From positions 1 to 64,000 of the forward strand of contig NZ_VYIJ01000004.1 in NCBI RefSeq assembly GCF_008709555.1: 64,000 nt of DNA, given 5' to 3'. Below the pieces are notes generated by a model. That model saw nothing but the letters and a program-made list of their open reading frames with translations, was not told the origin of the DNA and ran no database searches. Positions 40,777 to 50,375 of the stretch are shown here, piece after piece (the stretch's first letter is position 1; each line of letters opens with the position of its first letter). Position numbers and translations under genes: made by a program. This stretch comes from Thermoplasma sp. (GTDB lineage Archaea; Thermoplasmatota; Thermoplasmata; Thermoplasmatales; Thermoplasmataceae).

Positions 40777-42682
40777 CTATGATCCATCGATCCATTCTGG
40801 AAGAAGGATGGATTCTGGCATATTGATCGGATACCAGAATGACGGTTCACCCTACTTTCTTCCTGTAGATATGTTTTCAGGGCATCTTTCAATAACTGGA
40901 AAGACCGGTACAGGGAAGTCCAGCTATCTGCGTTTCCTCATAAAGAACATGGATGATGTACCCGGCAATCTTGTAATAATTGACCCGCATGGTACACTTA
41001 TGGATTCGGTATACAGTTCCAGAAGAGATCTGGTGTATCTCGGTCTCGATAGTGTCGTTATTGATGGGTTGGAAAGGAAGATGATGATGAACGTTCTCGA
41101 TCAGGATGCTGATCCTGATATGGTGGCTGGATGGATTAAGTCCATATTCTCATCATCCTCGTTTTCCAACAATACATGGGGACCAAGGCTTGACGTCATG
41201 TTCAGATCGGTTCTTGCTGAGTACATAAGGGATGCCGAATATCCAACGCTCTCAGATTTTTTCAGCATAATTGCAAGTCCAGTAAGGACAAGGGCCTTCA
41301 TATCTGGCATGCAGGACGGCCCGGTTAAAGATCTCATACAGAGTTTCATCTCGGATAGGGCGTACTGGAGGGAATACACCGCATCGACCCTCAATAAGAT
41401 CATACCAGTGATATCCTCCATGAAGCTTTCAGATCTGGTATCATCCAGAAAATCATTTGATCTCTATTCCACGATGTCGCAAGCCGGTAAGCTTGTATTC
41501 GTGGATGTTGCCAAGGGAAAGATGCCATCCGACGTGTCCTCGCAAGTATCCTATCTAATTCTAATGAAGATATGGTTTGATTCGCTCAGGAGGTACGGTA
41601 ATGGCCGGGTTGTGAACACGTACATATTCGTTGATGAGGCTCAGAACATACCCACGGGGATACTGGAAACCATACTGAGCGAAGGCAGAAAATATGGCAT
41701 GCGGTTGATACTCTCGAACCAGTACATGGATCAGGCATCGGCCTACCAAGCAGCGCTTTTTGGGAACGTGAGGAACTACATATCATTTCAGGTCTCTCCA
41801 TCGGACGCTGTTATTCTTTCCAGAACCGTAGAAGAGAGAAGGCGTAACCATATGATCAGCGTTCTTACCTCACAGCGCCTTCACAAGTTCACAGCGTGGT
41901 CAAGCGACCAGACCCTGGGACCGGCAACGCTCTCGTTCACTCCGCCTGTATTCACTCCGGATGACCGGATACAGAAGAGTATTATAAGGTATGGATCAGA
42001 ACCGGACTGGACCATGGAGAAGGATGTGCAGACGTCTCTGCATTCACAGCTGATAATGGATTTTGCAAGGTTCCTGGATATGAATGGAATAAAAGTGCAG
42101 TTCGGCCATTTTGGCAATCTGATACCTGATGCTCATTTCTATCTGGATGGACGGATCTATATGGTTGAGGCGGAGGTATCCGACATGGAACATCCCTCAA
42201 GGATATTGGAGAAGATCAGGAATTACAGAAACTACAATCTCATATTCATAACGGATGATTCCCGGATCGAGGAACTATACAAGATTCTCTATGAAAGGAG
42301 GAAAGTGAACATCGACGGCACCATACAGTTTGCAGGATCTGTCAGATCGCATATATCAGACATCTCCGGCATATTTGAGAGAGTATGGATAGTGTCCGCA
42401 CAGGGAAAACCCAAATATCATTTCCTCGGAAAAAACCACAGGTTCATTAGATCAGTGTTGGAGGAGTCTCCATTCATGACAAGACTGAAGCGCGTCAGGT
42501 TTGGCCCAACCCTCATGACGATATATGAACTGATGAAATCCAGAGACACATATATATTTACGAAGGATGAAATTATTTCATTTTTCAATTTTGATACTGA
42601 TTTTATAGAATCAATAATTGACGAAAACGGAATTATTTCATTGTATGACATTTTTTTAAATACAAAACTAAAATTTCACTAG
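40769..42682 (+). CDS. HerA/TraG/VirB4-like DNA-pump ATPase with C-terminal PD-(D/E)XK-like region
   Basis: Walker A TGKTGTGKSSYLRF, NLVIIDPHGTLMD, Walker B TYIFVDEAQNI, sensor LSNQYMDQ; C-term IPDAHFYLDGRIYMVEAEVSDMEHPSRILEKIRNYRNYNLIFIT. Confidence 0.82.
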   Translation: MFDYDPSIHSGRRMDSGILIGYQNDGSPYFLPVDMFSGHLSITGKTGTGKSSYLRFLIKNMDDVPGNLVIIDPHGTLMDSVYSSRRDLVYLGLDSVVIDGLERKMMMNVLDQDADPDMVAGWIKSIFSSSSFSNNTWGPRLDVMFRSVLAEYIRDAEYPTLSDFFSIIASPVRTRAFISGMQDGPVKDLIQSFISDRAYWREYTASTLNKIIPVISSMKLSDLVSSRKSFDLYSTMSQAGKLVFVDVAKGKMPSDVSSQVSYLILMKIWFDSLRRYGNGRVVNTYIFVDEAQNIPTGILETILSEGRKYGMRLILSNQYMDQASAYQAALFGNVRNYISFQVSPSDAVILSRTVEERRRNHMISVLTSQRLHKFTAWSSDQTLGPATLSFTPPVFTPDDRIQKSIIRYGSEPDWTMEKDVQTSLHSQLIMDFARFLDMNGIKVQFGHFGNLIPDAHFYLDGRIYMVEAEVSDMEHPSRILEKIRNYRNYNLIFITDDSRIEELYKILYERRKVNIDGTIQFAGSVRSHISDISGIFERVWIVSAQGKPKYHFLGKNHRFIRSVLEESPFMTRLKRVRFGPTLMTIYELMKSRDTYIFTKDEIISFFNFDTDFIESIIDENGIISLYDIFLNTKLKFH

Positions 42683-42719
42683 GAAAAAAGATTATACTAC
42701 TTCTTAATAGTGTCTTGAT

Positions 42720-42890
42720 ATGACTGACAACAAGAAGATAATGGATATCGCGAGAATGACAAAAAGAGGTGCTTCTGTCAGAGTTACAATTCCCAAGAAA
42801 GTACTGAAGAAACTCAACTTCAAGGATGAAGATCTCATCGCTTTTTATGAATCGGATGACGGCCGAATATACATAGACCTTTTGAAGTGA
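42720..42890 (+). CDS. AbrB/SpoVT-like swapped-hairpin protein (not in ORF track)
   Basis: MTDNKKIMDIARMTKRGASVRVTIPKKVLKKLNFKDEDLIAFYESDDGRIYIDLLK, 56 aa. Confidence 0.8.
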   Translation: MTDNKKIMDIARMTKRGASVRVTIPKKVLKKLNFKDEDLIAFYESDDGRIYIDLLK

Positions 42891-43004
42891 GGTGTTTTAG
42901 ATATCGAAATATGCTTGACATGATCCCGCGAAATATGATATTTAATTCTGCGTTATCCGGACTAATCTGTCAGACATGCATGGGCAAATGCTTTTAGTGC
43001 CACA

Positions 43005-43535
43005 TTGCAATCCATACACATGAGTATCCCCAATCTCAGCAAGCGGGAGCTGATCGTCCTGGGAGCACTGTATAATAATTCCAGATTGACCATAGAGGAG
43101 ATATCAAGCGAAACTGGCATAGGCAGGAATACCGTTGCGCAGATAATAAGGAAACTTGAGAATAACGGAACCATAAAGGGGTACACAATAAGAATGGATG
43201 ACTCAGACATGGAGACCGTCATTGCCGTGGTGAATGGCCAGACAGACATTCCGGAGCATGTCATATACGAGGATTATGCGCTGAGCAATGGCAGGCACAT
43301 GCTCGTCTTGGACAGATCTGCACTCTCCATGAAATTTCCCTATGAGTACCTGTGGATCTCAACAGGAAGAAGCTACGGGAAAGCCATGGAAGCAAGGACG
43401 GCTAGCGTCTGTGATTATTGTGGCAAGACAATCGTTTCTGATCCCATCATAGTGCACAGCCATAACAGGGATTACTATGTATGTTGCCCTAACTGCGAGC
43501 ACGATCTGAAAAAAAGATTGAAGACGGATAGTTAA
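43005..43535 (+). CDS. Lrp-type HTH regulator with C-terminal TRASH-like metal-binding domain
   Basis: HTH RLTIEEISSETGIGRNTVAQIIRKLENNGTI; CDYCGKTIVSDPIIVHSHNRDYYVCCPNCEHDLKKRL. Confidence 0.8.
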   Translation: MQSIHMSIPNLSKRELIVLGALYNNSRLTIEEISSETGIGRNTVAQIIRKLENNGTIKGYTIRMDDSDMETVIAVVNGQTDIPEHVIYEDYALSNGRHMLVLDRSALSMKFPYEYLWISTGRSYGKAMEARTASVCDYCGKTIVSDPIIVHSHNRDYYVCCPNCEHDLKKRLKTDS

Positions 43536-43540
43536 ATTTT

Positions 43541-43768
43541 TCAGATATCCAGCTCTCCAAGCCCCATCACTATGAGCACAAAGCCTATGAAGGAAAATAG
43601 AAGTGCAAGCCAGCTTCCTATCTGGTGTGGCCCAACCTGGCTGTTAATAGTGGGTAACACCTGATAATCCAGGAACACCGGTATGGAGATTATCAAGAGG
43701 ACGATCCCTGCAATTATCTTTCCAGTCGATCTCTTCTTCTCCTTCAGCATCTCCTGAATACCGCTCAA
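43541..43768 (-). CDS. small two-TM protein in cytochrome b cluster
   Basis: Overlaps neighbouring minus-strand ORF by 4 nt; two hydrophobic segments. Confidence 0.65.
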   Translation of the reverse strand: MSGIQEMLKEKKRSTGKIIAGIVLLIISIPVFLDYQVLPTINSQVGPHQIGSWLALLFSFIGFVLIVMGLGELDI

Positions 43769-44103
43769 AAACCGCTCACCCCCAGCAACGCAAATGCAAA
43801 CACATAGAGGATCAGCGGTGCTATGATCGTCCTCATCGATACCTTTCCATTTCTCGTATGATTGTGATACATGGATATGCCATAGAGAACGAGAGAAGCT
43901 ATCATCACTATTAGAGTGAAGGCCTCCAGCGAGAACAGGTATCTTCCGTAATTCCCGAACACCGGTGAGGTCATCTGGCTTATTGGCTCATGGTACATCA
44001 GTGCTATTGGCTTTATTATCAGCGTGTACAGTATCAGCGTGATAGATCCGAATATGTAAATCATCATAGAGGAGTAGTATAGCCTGAGAGAAAATCTATC
44101 CAA
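43765..44103 (-). CDS. small membrane protein in cytochrome b cluster
   Basis: Three hydrophobic segments, abutting neighbours. Confidence 0.65.
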   Translation of the reverse strand: MDRFSLRLYYSSMMIYIFGSITLILYTLIIKPIALMYHEPISQMTSPVFGNYGRYLFSLEAFTLIVMIASLVLYGISMYHNHTRNGKVSMRTIIAPLILYVFAFALLGVSGF

Positions 44104-44295
44104 TCAATTCACCTCCATCTCATGCCTCATTATTATAAACGCTATCGCACCGCTGAGTATCAGATCGATAGCGAAGACCACCGCCCAGATGCGCTGATCG
44201 CCCGTGCTGTTGCTCAGCGCTATGATCCAGAGCACTATGGCTATGACGAATTGCAGACCGCCTATGGAGTAGACCGCCTTTACCGAACTGTTCAT
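44104..44295 (-). CDS. small membrane protein in cytochrome b cluster
   Basis: Two hydrophobic segments; 4-nt overlap with cytochrome b stop. Confidence 0.6.
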   Translation of the reverse strand: MNSSVKAVYSIGGLQFVIAIVLWIIALSNSTGDQRIWAVVFAIDLILSGAIAFIIMRHEMEVN

Positions 44296-45464
44296 TTGTC
44301 CTCACCATCCTTTCTTGCAAACCTCATGGCATAAACTGTGGCGAAGGAGACGAATGTTATACCCCACCACATGAACATGGTCAGAAGCCTTGTCTGCGAA
44401 AGCCCTGGCTGGCTTGCACCCCATATTGCCATGACCGGGATGCCAATAATCATAAATACGCCAAAGGCTGTTATTGCTGGTCTATCGAGGGGATGGGTTC
44501 CGCTGTACCTATCTATGAACGGCAGTATGAAAAGAAAGACGAAGAATAGTATCACGAGCGGGACTCCTCCGGTGGTCAGACCGTATCCTGCAGTATCCAT
44601 AAGCTTGTAAACTGGTAGTATATACCAGTCTGGGAATGGCGTGGTTCCATATACGGGCAATCCGTAGGCATCAGGTATGACCTGTGGGAAAGCCGCCGAG
44701 AAGACGAGTATAACTCCGATGAACATCAACGAAAGAAATACCGTGTAAAGAAGGTTGACCGGGAACCATGGGACAAGCTTCTCGTTCTTCTCATATTTAA
44801 CACCGTATGGCCCGGATTTTTCAAACAGGAAGAAGTGTATGAACGCAACTATTATGATCAACGTCGACAGTATCATGACGTGAAGACCGAGTATGTGGGA
44901 GAATGTCTGTGCGGTCGTACCGTTTCCAACCAGTATGGATATCAGCCAGTTGGATAGGCCAGGAAGAAGCCTCCCAATTATGCTGCGCTCTATGAGAAGC
45001 TCCCCCACATGCGTTGCAGCCACGCTAATGTAAGTGTATGTCAGCATGTATCCAACTATTGCTGTGGTGTATACCAGTATGAAGAGCACAACACCAAGTA
45101 TCCACTGGAGCCATCTCCACTTGCCCTTGTATGCACCGATAAAATAATTCCTGAGCATGTGAGCGTAGACCAGGACTATCATGGCGTAGGCCATATACAG
45201 ATGAGACGTAAGCAGTGCATATCCGAACGGGACTGTGCTCGTAATGGCGATCGTTGATGAGTAAGGATGCCCACTCTGGTAATAGTAGAATAGCAGCATG
45301 CCGGATACTGCCAAATATGCAACGGCAGCCATCAGAAACGAACCTGTCCAGTAGTCAAGCCTGAACTCCTTCCTCGATATTGGCCTGAGAAGTATCTTAT
45401 AGGATCCTGGATATTCCGTATCTTCTTCCATCAGCTTTGTTAAATCGTATTCGTTTTTTTCCAT
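44292..45464 (-). CDS. cytochrome b (copy 1)
   Basis: GSFLMAAVAYLAVSGMLLFYYY, HLYMAYAMIVLVYAHMLRN, LGLHVMILSTLIIIVAFIHFFLFE haem-ligand helices, PDWYILPVYK; internal ATG at 45464 (MEKNEYDL) preferred over tracked 45590. Confidence 0.88.
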   Translation of the reverse strand: MEKNEYDLTKLMEEDTEYPGSYKILLRPISRKEFRLDYWTGSFLMAAVAYLAVSGMLLFYYYQSGHPYSSTIAITSTVPFGYALLTSHLYMAYAMIVLVYAHMLRNYFIGAYKGKWRWLQWILGVVLFILVYTTAIVGYMLTYTYISVAATHVGELLIERSIIGRLLPGLSNWLISILVGNGTTAQTFSHILGLHVMILSTLIIIVAFIHFFLFEKSGPYGVKYEKNEKLVPWFPVNLLYTVFLSLMFIGVILVFSAAFPQVIPDAYGLPVYGTTPFPDWYILPVYKLMDTAGYGLTTGGVPLVILFFVFLFILPFIDRYSGTHPLDRPAITAFGVFMIIGIPVMAIWGASQPGLSQTRLLTMFMWWGITFVSFATVYAMRFARKDGEDK

Positions 45465-45465
45465 A

Positions 45466-46314
45466 TCAGAACCTCCCGCTCCACTTGTAATTGGAACTCG
45501 AGACAACGACGGTCTTGTAGTTTCCGATGGTGCTGTCATAGGGCAGTGCTGATCCTCCTGAGAGATTTTCCTGGGCAACCTCAGGCCCATAAACCTCCCC
45601 GTTTGGCTGCCATAGGTGCGTTCTTATAACTGCATTAACAGGGTTCATACCTATTGCATAGAGATAATCCGTTGTCGTATCATGGTAAAACAGAACCTGA
45701 GGTAGAGAATGGTTGGCTGGGCTTGGCGCTGGGCCTCAGTTATATAGGTTGTGAGGACCTCTCACAGGATCATACTGGCTCCCATGGCACTTGCAGTAGA
45801 TCAAGCCGTATGTTGGCCAATTTGATTTCGTGTAGCCTATCAGCTGCGCCTCGAATGGTATCGAATTGCCCGGGTGATAATCCAGAAGCGGGACTGTACA
45901 TCCAAGATGCTGACAAATGCCACTGTACGCGGTTATACTGTCGATTCCGCCTTGAGAATTTTTTACGTGTATGGCGTTAGGGATCGTAACATTCCTTAGT
46001 CTCATAAGTATATTCGGTTCATCTTGAAGAGGATAATTGAACACCAATATAGGATAGCTACTGCTGGAAGGCACAGCATAGGGGATCTCAGATGCCGTTA
46101 TTGGGTTGTTATCTGGATCTACAAGTAGAGCTGTGGGATATTTGCCATCATACGATGTTACGGGGACATTTCTGGTTGTAGGAACAAAGAATCGCTCGAG
46201 GGATATACCGCCTATTGCCACCGAGAAGAGTGAGAGCATAGCCCCCTTCAGAAAAGATCTCCTATTCTCGTCCACGGAATCCGCGGACTGCCCAGACTTA
46301 TTCCGCATAATCAA
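45466..46314 (-). pseudogene. Rieske iron-sulfur protein (copy 1) with in-frame TGA at 45736-45738
   Basis: Tat signal ENRRSFLKG; CQHLGCTVP and CKCHGSQYDP cluster motifs; same-frame continuation GPAPSPANHSLPQVLFYHDTTTDYLYAIG...SGRF* ends at cytochrome b start. Confidence 0.85.
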
Positions 46315-46703
46315 CTACAAAAAATTATTTTACTTAATTATTCTGTGAATTCGCAAGCAAAATTATACAAATTACCTTATATTTATAATAGAAAGTTATA
46401 ATTTTTTCAGATCAGCTTTCTAGCGCGATAAGAACAAATATAATTATTTCAATATTAAATAATAATATTTTAATTGTTCCACATCCTTTCACTACATTTA
46501 TCTTATATTATAAATATTTTTAGTAATTTCGAATAAATCTGATTTGATTTATTTTTATTTAATATCACATAATAATAATTAAACATAATATCACACAAAT
46601 CGGTAGGCTGCAAATATCAGATACGGCAGTATGATCACCGAATTTACACCTATCCTTTTAGAGACAAAGATTAAATATTGTAATTTGCTGATAGATTGAT
46701 TAT

Positions 46704-47012
46704 ATGCTTGATTCAGCCATTGAATGGTTAATAGTCATCGTTGCTATCCTTGTTCTATTTGGAAGTGCAAAGAAGGTTCCTGAGCTGGCAAAGAATATAG
46801 GAAGAGCAACCGGAGAATTCAAAAGGGGCCAGATGGAGGTAGAGGAAGAGATACGGAAGGCCATGTACTCTAAGCCAGCACAGGCTCAAGCTGCCTCTTC
46901 CACAGGTATAGACTATGTAGCCGTTGCGAAGACAATGGGCATTGAGACAGATGGAAAGAGCGTAGATGACTTGAAGGCAGAGATACAGGAAAAACTTCAG
47001 CATGCCCAGTGA
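46704..47012 (+). CDS. tatA: twin-arginine translocase subunit TatA
   Basis: Single N-terminal TM then GSAKKVPELAKNIGRATGEFKRG amphipathic helix. Confidence 0.93.
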   Translation: MLDSAIEWLIVIVAILVLFGSAKKVPELAKNIGRATGEFKRGQMEVEEEIRKAMYSKPAQAQAASSTGIDYVAVAKTMGIETDGKSVDDLKAEIQEKLQHAQ

Positions 47013-47817
47013 ATTATTAGACCTGCTACAGAAAAATATTGAGGAGCTTCGCCTAAGGGCAGTTAGGGCGCTGATAGGTTTTTTCGTTTTCTTCTTTATA
47101 TTTTTTACGTTCAGGTTTCAGTATGCAATCATACTTGGGCACAGGGTGATTATACCATATCCTGACCCGTATGACAATGCGGGCGCACAATTCTTAAAAA
47201 TCTCAGAGTACCATGTCCTGCCGAAGAACGTGGAACTCATCGCACTGAAACCAACAGACGCTATGGTTGCTGATATATACAGCGTCATGTTTCTTGCACT
47301 TCTTTTCAGCATGCCCATAATCGTCATGGAGGCTGCAAAATTCATAGCACCTGGCCTGAAGAAGAAGGAATTGCAGGCCATAAGAAGCCTTGGCATACCG
47401 GCTGCGGCTCTCTTTGCCATAGGAAGCCTCTTCGGATTCTGGTACGTCTTTCCTCTCCTTTTCAGAATATTCTTCTATTTTGATTTCGCCGTTGGATCGT
47501 CTCCGACCATGGGCATAGCCAACTATACATCATTTTTCTTCATATATATAGCATCATTCGGCCTATCGTTCGAAATGCCGGTCATTATGGTGGGTTTGAC
47601 GAAGCTAAGACTCGTTCCAGCCGGCTTCTGGCTCAAGAACTGGAGATATGCTGTCGTGGGTTCTCTGATATTCGGCCTCGTTTTCTCTCCAGGGGTTCTA
47701 GGTGTTAGCATGATGATAATGGCCGTACCGATGATGGCGCTTTACGTGATCGGAGCGTTAATTGCCAAGAGAGTTGAGAAAAAGGATCAGGCATTATACA
47801 ACGTTGCCACTGATTGA
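47002..47817 (+). CDS. tatC: twin-arginine translocase subunit TatC
   Basis: NIEELRLRAVRALIGF, EAAKFIAPGLKKKE, SFGLSFEMPVIM. Confidence 0.94.
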   Translation: MPSELLDLLQKNIEELRLRAVRALIGFFVFFFIFFTFRFQYAIILGHRVIIPYPDPYDNAGAQFLKISEYHVLPKNVELIALKPTDAMVADIYSVMFLALLFSMPIIVMEAAKFIAPGLKKKELQAIRSLGIPAAALFAIGSLFGFWYVFPLLFRIFFYFDFAVGSSPTMGIANYTSFFFIYIASFGLSFEMPVIMVGLTKLRLVPAGFWLKNWRYAVVGSLIFGLVFSPGVLGVSMMIMAVPMMALYVIGALIAKRVEKKDQALYNVATD

Positions 47818-47845
47818 GGTATGGTATGCTTTTATTTGCGTCTCT

Positions 47846-48060
47846 TTGCCGTGAGTTACTCCTCAGCTAAAGTATAGAAGCTTCCTGGTTCAACGGCCGA
47901 CCTCTGTCCATATTGAATATGTAATAGAAAAGCACTACTTTTATGAATCCAATTTTCAGTATGTTTATTATGACATTGAAGTGTGAGTTTTTCTATTAAG
48001 ATAAGTCCATGTATCTCCTGTACGAATATATGATGATTTATCAGTTCTCACAAACTTCTA
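47846..48060 (-). mobile_element. decayed IS200/IS605 TnpB 3'-end/omegaRNA-like relic
   Basis: Minus strand shares GAAGCTTC-ATAC-TTTAGCTGAGGAGTAACTCAC and AGGAGATACATGGACTT with the 60.9 kb relic, in the same order and orientation. Confidence 0.65.
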
Positions 48061-48091
48061 GCCATCCTTTAAAGACCAAAATTAAACTTGA

Positions 48092-49501
48092 ATGCTTGAA
48101 GATCGTATGAGGCTTATGTATAATGTGAGGTTGATACATTATTCCGCGAATCCATTTATAACTGCACGTTATAACCATATCATGGATTCTGTGGTCAAAG
48201 AGATAAAGAACTATGCAGACGGTGTTTCGTATTCCAGGATGACTGAGGAGGAAAAGGAAGCTCTGAAGATGAGGATAGCGGATTCCATTATCACTGCGTA
48301 TACCGCTAGGAGTTCCCCGCCGGTCAATGCCCTCCTCGATGTTCTCGGCGACGTTAGCTCAAAGACGGCCACACCGCTGTACTTCAAGGATAGGAAGATA
48401 TTCTCACCTTACGCGGTGCTGATCAACGGATGCATGACCAGATACATGGACTATAACGATACATATCTATCAAAGGAGGCTCTGCATCCCTCCGATAACG
48501 TTCCACCAATACTGGCAGCTGCCCAGATGGCTGAAGCGGACGGAAAGGATATACTCAGAGGTCTGAAGATAGCATATGACGTCGTGTGCTCATTGGCCGA
48601 TGCGGTTTCAATAAGGGATCGCGGCTGGGATCACGTCAACTATGATTCAATATCCTCATCAGCCGGCATAGCATCGATCTTCGATCTTGATGATGAAAAG
48701 TTTGAGAACGCCATCTCTTTGGGGATAATCAATAACGTGAGCATGAGGCAGACCAGAGCTGGAAAGCTGAGCATGTGGAAGGGGTGCACGGTGGCCTATC
48801 AGACCATGTCCTCTCTTCTGGCCGCAATGAACGCCAGATCCGGACTTACAGGCCCATCAGAGATATTCGATGGAGAAATGGGCTTCAAAAAACAGGTGTC
48901 TGGCCCATTTGATCTCAGGATATCACCGCATGTGCTTAAGACCATGATAAAGAACTATCCTGTGGAATACCATGCTATGAGTGCCGCTCAGGCTGCATCC
49001 CAGATAAGAAACAAGATAAAGGGTAAAATAAAGTCGATCAGTGTGGATACCTTCAGGGTAGCGCACACAATCATAGTCAAGGATCCTGAGAAACTAAGAC
49101 CGGAGAACAAGGAGACGGCGGATCACAGTATGCCCTATATAATCGCTTATACCCTTCTATACGGGGAACCAGACGTCAATTCCTATGATGCAAGATATCT
49201 CAAGGACGAGAAAATACTGGATCTGATAGACAGAATGAAGTTCAATGTCACGAAGAAATTCGATGACATGTACCCTGAATATCTGCCGGTGAAGATCCAG
49301 ATCGAAGACGATGAGGGAAAGAAGGATATCGAGATCGATGTACCCAAGGGTCATTTCAAGGATCCGTACACATGGTCAGACCTGATGAACAAGGCAGAAC
49401 GCGTTGATCCGAAGATAGCTGATGTGGTCAAAGAGCTAAGAAACCTTGATAGAATGCATGCTGGTGAGATCTTCGAGGTGATAAACCGTGTCAAGGCTTA
49501 A
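48092..49501 (+). CDS. prpD: MmgE/PrpD family 2-methylcitrate dehydratase
   Basis: LINGCMTRYMDYNDTYLSKEALHPSDNVPPILAAAQ; MRQTRAGKLSMWKGCTVA; NYPVEYHAMSAAQAA. Confidence 0.93.
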   Translation: MLEDRMRLMYNVRLIHYSANPFITARYNHIMDSVVKEIKNYADGVSYSRMTEEEKEALKMRIADSIITAYTARSSPPVNALLDVLGDVSSKTATPLYFKDRKIFSPYAVLINGCMTRYMDYNDTYLSKEALHPSDNVPPILAAAQMAEADGKDILRGLKIAYDVVCSLADAVSIRDRGWDHVNYDSISSSAGIASIFDLDDEKFENAISLGIINNVSMRQTRAGKLSMWKGCTVAYQTMSSLLAAMNARSGLTGPSEIFDGEMGFKKQVSGPFDLRISPHVLKTMIKNYPVEYHAMSAAQAASQIRNKIKGKIKSISVDTFRVAHTIIVKDPEKLRPENKETADHSMPYIIAYTLLYGEPDVNSYDARYLKDEKILDLIDRMKFNVTKKFDDMYPEYLPVKIQIEDDEGKKDIEIDVPKGHFKDPYTWSDLMNKAERVDPKIADVVKELRNLDRMHAGEIFEVINRVKA

Positions 49502-50372
49502 GGACAACGTCAATGGAGGCCCAGCCGCCCTGCGAGAACTGATCAAGAACGATATGGTGGTTGCGCCAGGTGTCTTCAGCGGCATATCTGCACTTGTGGC
49601 AGAGAGGGCTGGTTTTCGATCAGCATACCTCTCTGGATCTGGAGTCGCAGGCATGATGGGCCTTCCGGACCTGTCCGTCACAACGCTCACCGAGGTCGCT
49701 GCAGAGGCATACAGGATTACCACTGTATCGAGTTTACCGATCATAGTGGATGTTGATACCGGCTTTGGTGAAACTGTCAACGTGATGCGGACCGTCAGGA
49801 TGATGGAGGATGCTGGCGCAGCTGCAATACACATCGAAGATCAGGAACAGCCAAAGAAGTGTGGGCATCTCAACGGAAAGCGTGTGATAGACAGGGATGA
49901 CATGGTGAGGAAGATCAGAGCCGCGGTATCGACCAGAAAGAACGAGGATTTCATGATCATAGCAAGAACGGATGCCAGATCGGTGAACGGACTTGAAGAT
50001 GCAATAGACAGGGCCAGTGCGTACATCGAGGCCGGCGCTGATGCCGTATTTACTGAAGCGCTTGAGAGCAGAGATGAGTTCGTTGAGATGAGGAAAAGGG
50101 TCAGAGGGTATCTGATGGCCAACATGACCGAAGATGGAAAGTCGCCACTTCTATCCGTGAGAGAACTCAGGGAGATCGGATACAACATTGTGATATTTCC
50201 CCTTACAGCTTTCCGGGGCATGCTGAAGGCAATAGACGGAATATACAGGGATCTGATGAGGGATGGTACTCAGAGGAACTTCCTTGACAGGATAATGCGC
50301 AGATCAGAATTCTACGAACTCATCGGTTACTACGACTATGAAAAGGAAGATAACGTATTCTATAAAATATAA
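49488..50372 (+). CDS. prpB: 2-methylisocitrate lyase / ICL-PEPM family
   Basis: PIIVDVDTGFGE, IHIEDQEQPKKCGHLNGK, IIARTDARSVNGLEDAI. Confidence 0.94.
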   Translation: MSRLKDNVNGGPAALRELIKNDMVVAPGVFSGISALVAERAGFRSAYLSGSGVAGMMGLPDLSVTTLTEVAAEAYRITTVSSLPIIVDVDTGFGETVNVMRTVRMMEDAGAAAIHIEDQEQPKKCGHLNGKRVIDRDDMVRKIRAAVSTRKNEDFMIIARTDARSVNGLEDAIDRASAYIEAGADAVFTEALESRDEFVEMRKRVRGYLMANMTEDGKSPLLSVRELREIGYNIVIFPLTAFRGMLKAIDGIYRDLMRDGTQRNFLDRIMRRSEFYELIGYYDYEKEDNVFYKI

Positions 50373-50375
50373 AAA

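Noticed and set aside
45466-45648. independent 60-aa ORF MNPVNAVIRTHLWQ...
   Set aside because: It is the C-terminal part of the TGA-split Rieske frame, not a separate gene.
49436-50221. minus-strand ORFs over prpB
   Set aside because: Antisense shadow frames of a well supported enzyme.
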